Assembly: GCA_023410875.1 (NCBI GenBank)
Contig: JAEYPH010000080.1
Span: forward strand, 1 to 64,000
Source of the DNA: Bacillota bacterium
GTDB lineage: Bacteria > Bacillota > Clostridia > Christensenellales > UMGS416
Reading direction: 5' to 3'
Length of the DNA: 64,000 nucleotides
The position numbers and the translations under genes are program-made. The notes below the pieces were generated by a model, which saw only the letters and a program-made list of their open reading frames with translations, was not told the DNA's origin and did no database searches. Shown piece after piece: positions 33,410 to 41,882 of this stretch; position 1 is the stretch's first letter, and each line of letters opens with the position of its first letter.

Positions 33410-34273
33410 TTATGCCTTGCCCACGCTGCCGAAAATCTCGAACTTCTCGCGGCAAGTGTCCTTGATGGCTTGCGTGCCGGGGGCCAGCAGCTTGCGCGGG
33501 TCAAACCCTTTGCCGGTCTGATCCTTGCCCGCTTCGATGTACTTGCGGGTGGCCGCGGCAAAGGAAAGCTGGCATTCCGTGTTGACGTTGATCTTGGAAA
33601 CGCCAAGGCTGATGGCCTTTTTGATCATTTCCACGGGGATACCCGTGCCGCCGTGGAGCACCAGCGGGATGCCACCGGTGGTCATGTGGATCTTCTCCAG
33701 CGCGTCGAAAGCCAGGCCTTTCCAGTTGGCGGGATACACGCCGTGGATGTTGCCGATGCCCGCCGCGAGGAAATCGACGCCCAGATCAGCGATGGTCTTG
33801 CACTCGGAGGGGTCGGCAACCTCTCCCGCGCCCACGACGCCGTCTTCCTCGCCGCCGATGGAGCCGACCTCTGCCTCGATGGACATGCCCTTCTCATGGG
33901 CCAGCTTTACAAGCTCGGTGGTCTTCTGCACGTTTTCGTCGATGGCAAAATGGCTGCCGTCAAACATGATGGAGGTGAAGCCGGCTTCCACGCACGCGAG
34001 GCATCCTTCATAGGAGCCGTGATCCAGATGCAGCGCCACGGGGACGGTGATGCCCAAGCTCTTGTCCATCGCCTTTACCATGGCGGCAACGGTGCCAAAG
34101 CCGGTCATGTACTTGCCCGCGCCTTCGGACACGCCGAGGATCACCGGGCTTTTCAGCTCTTCGGCAGTCTGCAGCACCGCCTTTGTCCACTCCAGGTTGT
34201 TGATGTTGATTTGGGCAACGGCATAATGGCCGTCCCTGGCTTTGAGCAGCATGTCCCGCGCGTTCACTATCAT
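33410..34273 (-). CDS. fba: class II fructose-bisphosphate aldolase
   Basis: A 287-residue zinc aldolase, splitting fructose 1,6-bisphosphate in glycolysis and working backwards in gluconeogenesis. Seen: MIVNARDMLLKARDGHYAVAQ start, catalytic region VALHLDHG with a zinc-binding His, GSIGGEEDGVVG, LVLHGGTGIP with a further zinc-binding His, and VNVNTECQL-like INVNTE strand. Tagatose-bisphosphate or other ketose-phosphate preferences cannot be excluded. GGAGG precedes ATG 10 bases upstream. It is a single gene with its own terminator, as expected for a housekeeping enzyme. Confidence 0.92.
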   Translation of the reverse strand: MIVNARDMLLKARDGHYAVAQININNLEWTKAVLQTAEELKSPVILGVSEGAGKYMTGFGTVAAMVKAMDKSLGITVPVALHLDHGSYEGCLACVEAGFTSIMFDGSHFAIDENVQKTTELVKLAHEKGMSIEAEVGSIGGEEDGVVGAGEVADPSECKTIADLGVDFLAAGIGNIHGVYPANWKGLAFDALEKIHMTTGGIPLVLHGGTGIPVEMIKKAISLGVSKINVNTECQLSFAAATRKYIEAGKDQTGKGFDPRKLLAPGTQAIKDTCREKFEIFGSVGKA

Positions 34274-34443
34274 ACTTTATACCTCCGTAATATATTGGTC
34301 ACGTTGCTTGGTGTTCCCTCGTTTCCCCTCCGTCCGTCATCGGGACGAATTCGGTGAGGCCTTGGTTATTTTATCATGGGTCCGTACAGAAATGATACTG
34401 CCTTTTAATTTGACCCATCAGGAAAGTTGGAAAATCCGTGGGG

Positions 34444-35997
34444 TTATACGATTTTTGTGGTCCAATCCTCCACATTCCAGACATCGGTGATCCAGCCCGA
34501 GTAAAACTCCGGCTCGTGGCTTACCAGCAGCACCGTGCCCCGGAACTCCCGGATCGCCCGGTTCAACTCGTCCTTGGCGTCGGCGTCCAGATGGTTGGTG
34601 GGCTCGTCCAGCACCAGAAAATTCACCTCCGACAGCATCAGCTTGCACAGCCGCACCTTGGCGTTCTCCCCGCCGGAGAGCACCATCATCTGGCTGGTGA
34701 TGTGGTTGGTGGTCAGGCCGCACTTGGCCAGAGCCGCCCGCACCTCGCCGTTGGTCATGCTGGGGTATTCGGCCCAGATCTCCTCCAGCGCAGTTCGGCT
34801 GCCGGTCTTCTCCTCCTGCTCAAAGTATCCCGGGAAGAGATAATAATCGAGCTCGCAGCTGCCGGATACCGGGGGCAGCAACCCCAGCAGGGTTTTGAGC
34901 AGCGTGGATTTGCCCAGACCGTTGACGCCCTTGATGGCGACCTTCTGGCCCCGTTCCAGCGTAACATTCAAGGCGCACGTCAGCGGCTCCGTATAGCCGA
35001 TGACCAGTTCCTTCGTCTGCAAAACGACCTTACCCGGCGATCTGGCCTCCTTGAACTTGAAGACCGGCTTGACCTTCTCCTTGGAAAGCTCGATGATCTC
35101 CATCTTGTCCAGCTTCTTCTGCCGGCTTTTCGCCATGTTGGCGGTGGCAACCCGCGCTTTGTTCCTCGCAATGAAGTCTTCCAGCGCGTTGATTTCTTTC
35201 TGCTGCTTCTCGTAGGCCTTTTCGGTCTGGGCTTTTTTCAGCTCGTACATTTCCAGGAACTGATCATGGTTGCCGACATACCGCGTCAGCGTCGCATTTT
35301 CCACATGGTATATGACATTGACGACGTCGTTGAGAAAGGGCGTATCATGGGACACCAAAATAAACGCGTTCTCGTATTCCTGGAGATATCCCTTGAGCCA
35401 CGCGATATGGTTCTCATCCAGAAAATTCGTGGGCTCATCGAGAATCAAGATCATCGGGTTCTGCAGCAGCAGTTTGGTCAGCAGCACCTTGGCCCGCTGG
35501 CCGCCGCTTAAGTCCGACACGTCACGGTTCAGGCCAATGTCGCCCAAGCCAAGGCCATTGGCCACTTCCTCAATCTTCGCGTCGATGCTGTAGAACCAGT
35601 TGTGCTCCAGATGGTGCTGGATGTCTCCAACATCCTCCAGCATGCGGTTCTGTTCATCCTCATCGGCGTCGCCCATACGGTCATAGATGGACAGCATCTC
35701 CTGTTCGAGATCGAACATGTGCTGGAAGGCTTCGTGCAAAACCTCCCGGATGCTTTTGCCCTTGGTCAGGGTTGTGTTCTGGTCGAGATAGCCGGTGGTA
35801 ATGCGGTTGCACCATTCAATCCTGCCGGAATCCGGCGCGAGTTTCCCGGTGATGATATTCAAAAAGGTGGTTTTGCCCTCGCCGTTGGCGCCTACGAGGC
35901 CGATGTGCTCGCCATTGAGCAGGCGAAAGGAGGCATTCTCCAGTATCGTTCTGGCGCCGAAGCCGTGGCTGACATTTTCTACGGTTAATATGCTCAC
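34444..35997 (-). CDS. ABC-F family ATP-binding protein (ribosome-associated)
   Basis: A 517-residue protein with two ABC ATPase modules on one chain and no membrane part, typical of ABC-F factors that act on ribosomes, some giving antibiotic protection. Seen: Walker A GANGEGKTT near residue 35 and GVNGLGKST near 355; signature LSGGQRAKV and LSGGENAKV; Walker B ILILDEPTN.LD and LVLDEPTNHLD; and a charged linker of ~80 residues (the P-site tRNA interaction motif region) rich in K/E about residues 235-315. GTG 35997 is the likely start (GGAGG 6 bases upstream). It most resembles the YkpA/YbiT group in the linker and lack of C-terminal extension. Confidence 0.85.
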   Translation of the reverse strand: MSILTVENVSHGFGARTILENASFRLLNGEHIGLVGANGEGKTTFLNIITGKLAPDSGRIEWCNRITTGYLDQNTTLTKGKSIREVLHEAFQHMFDLEQEMLSIYDRMGDADEDEQNRMLEDVGDIQHHLEHNWFYSIDAKIEEVANGLGLGDIGLNRDVSDLSGGQRAKVLLTKLLLQNPMILILDEPTNFLDENHIAWLKGYLQEYENAFILVSHDTPFLNDVVNVIYHVENATLTRYVGNHDQFLEMYELKKAQTEKAYEKQQKEINALEDFIARNKARVATANMAKSRQKKLDKMEIIELSKEKVKPVFKFKEARSPGKVVLQTKELVIGYTEPLTCALNVTLERGQKVAIKGVNGLGKSTLLKTLLGLLPPVSGSCELDYYLFPGYFEQEEKTGSRTALEEIWAEYPSMTNGEVRAALAKCGLTTNHITSQMMVLSGGENAKVRLCKLMLSEVNFLVLDEPTNHLDADAKDELNRAIREFRGTVLLVSHEPEFYSGWITDVWNVEDWTTKIV

Positions 35998-36143
35998 AGA
36001 GGTCCTCCGTACAAGTCTCAGAAACATTATTATATCACATGGAAGGATTGCGTTTTTAACTGTTTAAATTGCCAAGAAAAGACACCGGACATAGTACGCA
36101 GATGATCCGGAAAAACTAGAAGTACGATTAGGAGGGTCATGAA

Positions 36144-36359
36144 ATGAGAAAACAAATACTCACGGTTCTGGCAATTTGCTTAATGCTCTGTGCTGCAGTG
36201 CTTTCCGGGTGTAAAGCAGCCAACCAGGTCCCTGGCGTTTCCGCAGCTCGTTCAGCTGTTGGTTCAGCTGTCGCTTCCGCTCTTCCTTCTTTGGCACCAA
36301 CGGCAACCGTTATGCCGTCACCGACAGCTACGGCTATGGCTACAACCACTGTAGAGTAA
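36144..36359 (+). CDS. small lipoprotein
   Basis: A 71-residue exported protein. Seen: a basic start (MRKQ), a hydrophobic core and lipobox LSGC at residues 20-23, so it should be lipidated at Cys23 and held at the outer face of the membrane. The mature part is low-complexity, rich in A, S, T and P with SAARSAVGSAVASAL and PTATVMPSPTATAMATTT runs, resembling a flexible stalk. TAGGAGGG lies ahead of ATG 36144 (an ATG 5 bases earlier opens a 2-codon frame). The lipoprotein at 56003-56995 has a similar PTATATAT linker after its lipobox. A hairpin terminator follows. Confidence 0.65.
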   Translation: MRKQILTVLAICLMLCAAVLSGCKAANQVPGVSAARSAVGSAVASALPSLAPTATVMPSPTATAMATTTVE

Positions 36360-36388
36360 CTGAATTATTGGCGAGCATAGCAAAGAGA

Positions 36389-36422
36389 AACACCGCCCGA
36401 AGCAATTCGGACGGTGTTTTTG
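36389..36422 (+). terminator. intrinsic terminator, related to the one after RACo
   Basis: AACACCGCCCGAA / TTCGGACGGTGTT pairs with one mismatch around GCAA and is followed by TTTTTGC. The stem is nearly the same as the RACo terminator at 39718-39752, part of the duplication described for 36463-36540. Confidence 0.8.
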
Positions 36423-36434
36423 CTATCAGGGATG

Positions 36435-36550
36435 CGCTAGCGGCAGCGCACGCTTGGGACAGGTTCTCATCCGTATGTGGTAGGAACAGCGCCCCGGTAT
36501 AAGCATCCATATATTCTGGTCCGGTGGTGAGGTTCAGTTAGGCATTCTTA
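36435..36550 (-). pseudogene. decayed 3' end of a second RACo-like gene
   Basis: Read on the minus strand, bases near 36519-36463 encode PEYMDAYTGALFLPHTDE, all 18 residues identical to the C-terminus of the RACo protein encoded at 39770-41653, yet five codons differ only by synonymous changes (CCA/CCG, GCT/GCA, TTC/TTT, CTA/TTG, CCA/CCG). Upstream the match fades (LNLTTG for LDLSAE) and a TAA stands in place of Tyr. The fragment has no start and cannot be a gene. It is followed on the minus strand by a terminator similar to that of RACo. It therefore looks like the leftover of a once functional, diverged paralogue. Confidence 0.75.
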
Positions 36551-36664
36551 AGATGCACAGACCTTTAGCTTACCCTAGTCTGAGGACTATACATAAAACA
36601 TTTTGCAAAAAAAAATAATAGTAGTTGCAGGAAGTAAACGATCTTGAGCCAGCAATTGAAGGCG

Positions 36665-36703
36665 TAAAAAAGAGGCCGCATATCGATTGCAACCTCGTCT
36701 TAT
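36665..36703 (-). terminator. intrinsic terminator of the 64-aa gene
   Basis: On the minus strand GAGGTTGC (36696-36689) pairs with GCGGCCTC (36679-36672), using two G-U pairs, around a 9-base loop, followed by six Ts. It closes the unit promoted from 37021. Confidence 0.6.
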
Positions 36704-36744
36704 TGTTATGAAAAAGAATGCAGATGGTATTTTCGCTCCAGAAA

Positions 36745-36939
36745 TCATCGTGTTATCAACCGAGATGCCGCCTCGTCATTGCGCTCCGACTCAAACTTAC
36801 TAATGGAGAGGGCAATTCTCCTGTTAACTCTCTGAGCAACACTTGCAGTCACAACAGCGACTGGTTGCATCCGAATTTGTGTTCTAGGAGAAAAGGTCGG
36901 GCGCAAATACTTCTGCGGATCATACTTATCACTAGCCAA
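36745..36939 (-). CDS. small basic protein, 64 aa, island-encoded
   Basis: Supported by a near-perfect ribosome site (AAAGGAGGG, 8 bases before ATG 36939), a sigma-A promoter and a downstream terminator. The protein begins MASDKYDPQKYLRPTFSPR and is rich in Arg/Lys, with no cysteine, signal peptide or membrane segment. I do not recognise it. It lies downstream of, and on the same strand as, a putative cysteine peptidase gene but has its own promoter, flanked by repeats that look like an operator. It could be a small regulator, an antitoxin-like or effector peptide, or a substrate of the peptidase; none of these is shown. Confidence 0.6.
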   Translation of the reverse strand: MASDKYDPQKYLRPTFSPRTQIRMQPVAVVTASVAQRVNRRIALSISKFESERNDEAASRLITR

Positions 36940-36961
36940 TAGATTAAACCCTCCTTTCCAT

Positions 36962-37021
36962 AAACATCATCATAAACATCACTAATGTTTATATTTTATA
37001 TCTGTAGAATTATGCTGTCAA
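36962..37021 (-). promoter_or_regulatory. promoter with operator-like repeats for the 64-aa gene
   Basis: On the minus strand TTGACA (37021-37016) and TAAAAT (36998-36993) are 17 bases apart. Just downstream, plus-strand 36962-36991 holds two direct copies of TAAACATCA and an inverted ATGTTTA, so AAACAT/ATGTTT dyads cover the start of the transcript. This pattern suggests a repressor site. Confidence 0.6.
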
Positions 37022-37054
37022 CTTAATTCTTTCCGTGACGCTTCCATTATATTC

Positions 37055-38767
37055 TCACTCATTATGGAAATTGCTTACTAGGTGCAGATTTGATTGGTAG
37101 CTTGGTACTGGTTTCCAATCGTCCAGTGGAAAAAAAATAAAAGCTGCGTCACTCACATCCTTCATGTTAGCGGCCTGTACTTCGTTATTCCATTTCTCAT
37201 GGTTACTTTTCATTGAAAACCCCCTTGCTGCAATCCTTCGGGGCAAGGTTACTAATATTATACTATTTAGCATTGCAGCAACTGAAGATGTAGCATCAAT
37301 AATGATCTCGCCGATAACTTTTTTTTCCCTGTAATGTTTAATATCGTACAATTCACATACCCATATAAAACGGGGAAAGGGAGTCGTTAGGTATATTAGG
37401 TTGATACCATCTTCTTTGCCAAATTCATTTATTCGAAAACTACGAAAAGACCGTGAGGATGCCAAATACAACCGTACTATCAATGGATTATCTTTACTCC
37501 CTATGTTAATAAAGGAATCCTGGTCTCCAAAGGTGGTGCGGTAAGCGTCAGCAAGTTCAAAATGGGATTCGGTAATAATCTCTGTACTTATCGCAAAAGC
37601 TTCCCTGGCTTCAAGAAACATTCGTTTATATAGTGGTACAGCAAGACAAGTAATATAAGCATTGTTAAATGAGTAACTATCTGTGTGGAAAAGATTACTA
37701 CCATGAATTTCGAAACTATAACTTGAATATGGAATTTGATTGTCATCCATGACAATATAATCCATACAAGAATTTGCAGTATCAGCAATATAAAAACGAT
37801 CTTGGTTAGCTCCATCTTTCTCAAATCCTGAGTCAGTAGGTGATAGACTATATAATGAACTCAGCATTTTTTGTTCATCTTGAATGCCATGACCTATACA
37901 TAGAATTGAATGAACATCGCGAGCACCCTTACGGAGACCAATAGCCACAGGGATAGCTGACTCGACATAATAATGAAGAATTCGCTTCATGTCGAAATCT
38001 GAGATATTATTACTTTCGGCTAAATATAGGCGGGGATAGAACCCAAACTCAGACAGTACTTTTGTTATTAGGGAATAAGACATACCATGTGAAGGTAATG
38101 TTCTCTCATACGAGTTTTCCTGAGAAATTTTGTAAATATCACTAGGTAAAGCAAATCTATAGTCCGCATATCCATTGCTGTAATAATCCATGATATTTAA
38201 AACGGTAACTTGAGCGCAAGTTAAAGTTTCACCATCCTGCATAGTGTATGGAAATGCATTAACATATAGATTTATACCATGAAAAAGAACATTATATCGC
38301 AAGGTGCGCACAAAAATCTGCTGTGCAATGGTTGGTTCAAATAGATACTTAGGGCTTAACAGCGTTCGTCCAATTGCTCCGCATTGTAAGGGCTTGATTA
38401 CTATGCAACCAATAAAATTCCTTTGTAAAGTACTAGAGTCCCAGTTGTTTACAGACTCAAATTGATTCCCATCAAATAAAAACACACGTGAACAGTACCG
38501 ACTATGCTCAAAATGCTTACTAGCAAAATGATGATAATAACAATCCCTATAAACCCGATCTATATAGAATTCCTGTAGCACTAGCGTAATACAAGGAGTG
38601 ACATTTAATATTCGCAGTAATAGATTTCTAAGCAGTAAAGATGATTCATCAGGTTCTCTATCCTGACTAATCAAATCTCGTAATTGAGGAAGAAGCCACC
38701 ATATTGCAAAATCTAAAGAATCACTATCATCTCGATGGAGGATTAAAGTATTATCTCTATTAGCCAT
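37055..38767 (-). CDS. putative papain/C39-like cysteine peptidase, AT-rich island
   Basis: A 570-residue protein of unknown family. A cysteine-peptidase-like core is visible: DGETLTCAQVTVLNIMDYYS with Cys184, GMSYSLITKVLSEFGFYPRLYL (the helix-turn after the nucleophile), then HSILCIGHGI with His286 and FYIADTANS with Asp329, in the C-H-D order and spacing of C39/papain-like enzymes. About 150 residues precede the core and about 230 follow; no signal peptide or clear membrane helix is seen. The gene is AT-rich with TTA/ATA codons, unlike its neighbours, so it was probably acquired. It begins 12 bases after the 208-aa gene (AAAAGG ribosome site), so the pair is one operon. Function unknown; a role in conflict or peptide maturation is a guess. 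Confidence 0.7.
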   Translation of the reverse strand: MANRDNTLILHRDDSDSLDFAIWWLLPQLRDLISQDREPDESSLLLRNLLLRILNVTPCITLVLQEFYIDRVYRDCYYHHFASKHFEHSRYCSRVFLFDGNQFESVNNWDSSTLQRNFIGCIVIKPLQCGAIGRTLLSPKYLFEPTIAQQIFVRTLRYNVLFHGINLYVNAFPYTMQDGETLTCAQVTVLNIMDYYSNGYADYRFALPSDIYKISQENSYERTLPSHGMSYSLITKVLSEFGFYPRLYLAESNNISDFDMKRILHYYVESAIPVAIGLRKGARDVHSILCIGHGIQDEQKMLSSLYSLSPTDSGFEKDGANQDRFYIADTANSCMDYIVMDDNQIPYSSYSFEIHGSNLFHTDSYSFNNAYITCLAVPLYKRMFLEAREAFAISTEIITESHFELADAYRTTFGDQDSFINIGSKDNPLIVRLYLASSRSFRSFRINEFGKEDGINLIYLTTPFPRFIWVCELYDIKHYREKKVIGEIIIDATSSVAAMLNSIILVTLPRRIAARGFSMKSNHEKWNNEVQAANMKDVSDAAFIFFPLDDWKPVPSYQSNLHLVSNFHNE

Positions 38768-38779
38768 TTAAATACCTTT

Positions 38780-39406
38780 TCACATTATATGATATTTACC
38801 ATTTAGCGAACGTATTGCTTTCTTATCAATTAGATTCTTTATTTCTTTGTCAAAATCAGCTTGTCTCATTATACATGAATTTTCGTGAAGCCAATCGCAG
38901 GTAAAAACCCCAATATTACCACAAACCCTTTCAGAATCTGTATGGGGAAATAAATCATGACTGGATATTTCTACCGAAGAATTGTTATTTGTAACTTCCA
39001 CCGCACGTAAGAAAATACAACGAGACCCCGACTTAAAAAGATTTATTCTTGATGCTACTTCGGCAAGCTCAGCAAGGCGTATGCTACCAATAAGATAATC
39101 ACTCCTTGCAAAGCTTATAGCAGTCATAACTAAACATAAAAAAATCTTTAACAAGGGTAAGTCATCCTTTTTTAAAGTAAAAGATAGCTTCCCGTTTAAA
39201 AAACCTGCAGTAAATTGTGTGCTATCACCTAAAAACCAATCGCTAATCGTAATACCTTGATTATCCCCTTGGACACCATACCACCACGAAAAAATCTTAA
39301 TTAAGATTTCCTTTTCCTCATCATCACGGAAAGTGAATGCCCAATCATTCTGCAAAATATCAGGTATTGCACTTGGCATGGCGGAATAAATCAACTTATT
39401 ACACAT
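38780..39406 (-). CDS. unknown island protein, 208 aa, operon partner of the putative peptidase
   Basis: A 208-residue protein, AT-rich like its neighbour, with no motif that I recognise. It looks soluble: the only strongly hydrophobic run is LLKIFLCLVMTAISFA near residues 84-99, followed by helices. The last ~60 residues (CDWLHENSCIMRQADFDKEIKNLIDKKAIRSLNGKYHIM) resemble a small winged-helix-like ending, though this is weak. ATG 39406 has TGGAG 8 bases upstream and a promoter at 39444-39470. Its stop is 12 bases before the peptidase ATG. Tight coupling suggests that the two products work together. Confidence 0.7.
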   Translation of the reverse strand: MCNKLIYSAMPSAIPDILQNDWAFTFRDDEEKEILIKIFSWWYGVQGDNQGITISDWFLGDSTQFTAGFLNGKLSFTLKKDDLPLLKIFLCLVMTAISFARSDYLIGSIRLAELAEVASRINLFKSGSRCIFLRAVEVTNNNSSVEISSHDLFPHTDSERVCGNIGVFTCDWLHENSCIMRQADFDKEIKNLIDKKAIRSLNGKYHIM

Positions 39407-39443
39407 TTAGCGCTCCACTAGGAAGTTTTATTCCAATAGAATT

Positions 39444-39470
39444 ATTATATCATAAAAATTGAAACTGCAA
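39444..39470 (-). promoter_or_regulatory. promoter of the peptidase island operon
   Basis: On the minus strand TTGCAG (39470-39465) and TATAAT (39449-39444) are 15 bases apart in a very AT-rich stretch. Transcription would start about 30 bases before ATG 39406. Confidence 0.45.
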
Positions 39471-39716
39471 TACTATTTATCTAAAAGTCATAGCATATTA
39501 TTGGTCAAATAATGACGTTGGGATGCAGGTTATAGTTCTACGTCTTGTAACATGACACTAGAGTGTTTGAAGATCCGTTTTACTTTGTTGCTAAACGAGA
39601 ATTGATATTTGTGTTATAAGAGGGTGAAAGTCCTTTTGGGAGTACGTGTTATAGACGCTATAAAATGACCATTTTGCAGGTAGTTATTGTAGATTACCTT
39701 AATTAGCCTTGCCAGG
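39471..39716. other. AT-rich intergenic region at island edge, no gene seen
   Basis: About 245 bases with no open frame of interest on either strand. Base composition is like the island (low GC) until the terminator of RACo, where it changes abruptly to GC-rich. No clear terminal inverted repeat, integrase or tRNA target is seen. Confidence 0.6.
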
Positions 39717-39717
39717 A

Positions 39718-39752
39718 AAAAACACCGCCCGAACTTCATCGGACGGTGTTTA
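39718..39752 (-). terminator. intrinsic terminator of RACo
   Basis: AAACACCGCCCGA / TCGGACGGTGTTT stem, with six Ts on the minus strand. It lies 17 bases after the stop codon and has a diverged twin at 36389-36422. Confidence 0.8.
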
Positions 39753-39769
39753 CACATCAAGCGGCCTTA

Positions 39770-41653
39770 TCACCTCCCTACACTCGGAAACAACCTCTCA
39801 TCCGTATGCGGCAAAAACAGCGCCCCGGTATATGCATCCATATATTCCGGCTCGGCACTCAAATCCAGATAGGTAATCCTGGACGCCGCGGCGGCCTCCC
39901 GCTGGCGGTGCTTCTCGCTTACCAGCGTGCAATAAGCCCCCAGCACCGACGAATTGCCTATGAAGTGCAGCTTCTCCGCCTCCACATCCGGCAGCAGCCC
40001 GATGGTCACCGACCGCCGCACGTCCAGGTAGCGCCCGAAGCCGCCGGCGATCAGGATGCGCGACAGGTCTGAGAACTCCAGGCTGACCTTGCCCAGCAGC
40101 ACCTGGCACGCTGAGAAGATGGCCCCCTTGGCGCGTATCACGTTGTCGATGTCGGTCTCGCTGATGTAAAGGGCGTTGCCGGTGCCGCTGTGTTCGGCGT
40201 CGCACAGCTCATAGTGCGCCACCTTGCCGGGCAGTATCGCCGCGCACGAGCGGCTGCGGTCCAGCTTGCCGGCGGCGTCCATCCAGCCGGTCTCAAAGAG
40301 GCTCGCGATCAGGCCGATCATGCCCGAGCCGCAGATACCCAGCGGCGAACCCCCGCCAATGACCGACACCTGCGGCAGGCCGGTGGCCGCGTCCACATCC
40401 ACCCATTCGATGGCCCCAAGGCTTGCCCGCATGCCGCAATCGATGCCGCCGCCCTCAAAGGCCGGCCCGGCGCTGCACGCGCAGCCCAGCAGAAAGTCGC
40501 CGTTGCCCAGCACGATCTCGCCGTTGGTGCCGATGTCGATGAACAGGCAGATTTCCTCCGAGTCCGTGGAGAGCGATGTGCACAGCAAGCCGGAGGTGAT
40601 GTCCCCGCCCACATAGCTGCCCACCGCCGGGGCCAGGCGCACCGGCGCTTCTGAGTGGATGTGGATGCCGACCTCGCCGGCGCGGTACAGCGGGGGCGTG
40701 AACACAGCGCTGACGTAGGGCTCCAGGCGGATGTATTCCGGCACGATGCCCAGCAGCAGGTGCGTCATCGTCGTGTTGCCGGCCATGGAGGCCGCGACGA
40801 TGTCCTGCGGCGCGATGCCCTGCTCCTGGGCCAGCGCCGCCACCAGGCCGTTGATCGTGCCCAGCACCTTGTCGCGCAGCTCCTGCAGGCGCTCCGGCCG
40901 CCGGGCGTAGTTGATGCGGCTGATGACGTCCAGCCCGCAGGCGATCTGGGCGTTGTAGTCGGTGCGGGCGCGCAGGATAGCGCCGGTGGAAAGGTCCACC
41001 AGTTGCGCGGCCACCGTCGTGGTGCCGATGTCCACGGCGATGCCATACCATTTACCGGCCTGAGCGCGCACGTCCACGGCGCTTATGGCGTCGCCGTCGC
41101 GCCAATAGAGTAGCTCCACGGCGCCGTCGCGCTCCCGCAGCTCCATGGGCAGGCGGCGCAGCGCCGAGAGCGGCACGCGCAGTTCCGTGCCGCCCAGGGC
41201 GTCCAGCGCCGCGCGGCTCAGCCGGTCATAGTCCGAAAGGCCGTCGCCTAGCTCGCCCGGGGGCACCCGCAGCACAGCTGATTGCACCAGCGGCTGCAGG
41301 TCCGCGTCGGCGGGCAGCAGCGCCGCGTCCACCAGTGCGCGGTCCTCGTCGATGTTCGTAAAGCTGCCCTGCTCCTGGGAGAGCTCCGCGCCGGTGCGGA
41401 TCGTGGCGTCGCCATCCACCTTGGCCCGGCAGATCAGCACATAGCCCTCATCCAGCAGGTCTCGGGGCAGCACGCCGTTGTCGGCAAAGGCCGCATGTCC
41501 GGCGGTCACCTGCACCAGGCAGCGCCCGCACACGCCCTTGCCGCCGCAGGGCACTTCCACGGTCAAGCCCGCCTTGCGGGCGGCGTCCAGCAGTTCTGAG
41601 CCTTGCGGCACTTCCACGGTTCGGTTGGAGGGGAGGAAGGTGATGGTTGGCAT
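39770..41653 (-). CDS. RACo: reductive activator of corrinoid protein (ASKHA ATPase, DUF4445, with [2Fe-2S] domain)
   Basis: A 627-residue protein that uses ATP and electrons to return an accidentally oxidised Co(II) corrinoid to Co(I), keeping the corrinoid iron-sulfur protein active. Seen: N-terminal plant-type ferredoxin with CGGKGVCGRC and LICRAKV (residues ~36-80); a linker; an actin-like ATPase from ~residue 200 (YGIAVDIGTTTVAAQL, FIDIGTNGEIVLG, SAGPAFEGGGI, ICGSGMIGLIASL, LIAGGFGRYLD). Start ATG 41653 has GAAGGA upstream; the longer frame is not needed. It lies downstream of acsC across a terminator and a palindromic repeat, so it may have separate expression. A decayed copy of its 3' end lies at 36.5 kb. 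Confidence 0.9.
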   Translation of the reverse strand: MPTITFLPSNRTVEVPQGSELLDAARKAGLTVEVPCGGKGVCGRCLVQVTAGHAAFADNGVLPRDLLDEGYVLICRAKVDGDATIRTGAELSQEQGSFTNIDEDRALVDAALLPADADLQPLVQSAVLRVPPGELGDGLSDYDRLSRAALDALGGTELRVPLSALRRLPMELRERDGAVELLYWRDGDAISAVDVRAQAGKWYGIAVDIGTTTVAAQLVDLSTGAILRARTDYNAQIACGLDVISRINYARRPERLQELRDKVLGTINGLVAALAQEQGIAPQDIVAASMAGNTTMTHLLLGIVPEYIRLEPYVSAVFTPPLYRAGEVGIHIHSEAPVRLAPAVGSYVGGDITSGLLCTSLSTDSEEICLFIDIGTNGEIVLGNGDFLLGCACSAGPAFEGGGIDCGMRASLGAIEWVDVDAATGLPQVSVIGGGSPLGICGSGMIGLIASLFETGWMDAAGKLDRSRSCAAILPGKVAHYELCDAEHSGTGNALYISETDIDNVIRAKGAIFSACQVLLGKVSLEFSDLSRILIAGGFGRYLDVRRSVTIGLLPDVEAEKLHFIGNSSVLGAYCTLVSEKHRQREAAAASRITYLDLSAEPEYMDAYTGALFLPHTDERLFPSVGR

Positions 41654-41699
41654 TTCTCGTATTCCTTCTAACTGGGTTTGGTATGAAGATGCAGTCATC

Positions 41700-41830
41700 T
41701 GCCGCCCAAACCCCTCACCCGCACCCTCCCCCAAAGGGGGAGGGACTATTTTGTATAATTACCCCTCCCCCTCCGGGGGAGGGGTTGGGGGTGAGGGCTT
41801 GCGGAGGCAGGGTTCGGGCGAGGGATTGCA
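41700..41830. repeat. GC-rich intergenic palindromic element between acsC and RACo
   Basis: A long imperfect palindrome: ACCCTCCCCCAAAGGGGGAGGG and CCCCTCCCCCTCCGGGGGAGGGG hairpins facing each other, flanked by CCCTCACCC and GGGTGAGGG. The element resembles those at 2105-2240 and 48860-48975. Confidence 0.6.
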
Positions 41831-41882
41831 GGGGAGAGTGAGGGTTTCATTGGACAGACCTTGGTTTATTGAGTTAACCCAT

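Noticed and set aside
37588..37824. 78-codon frame within the peptidase gene
   Set aside because: Out-of-frame AT-rich shadow; the 570-aa frame has the ribosome site, operon position and motif content.
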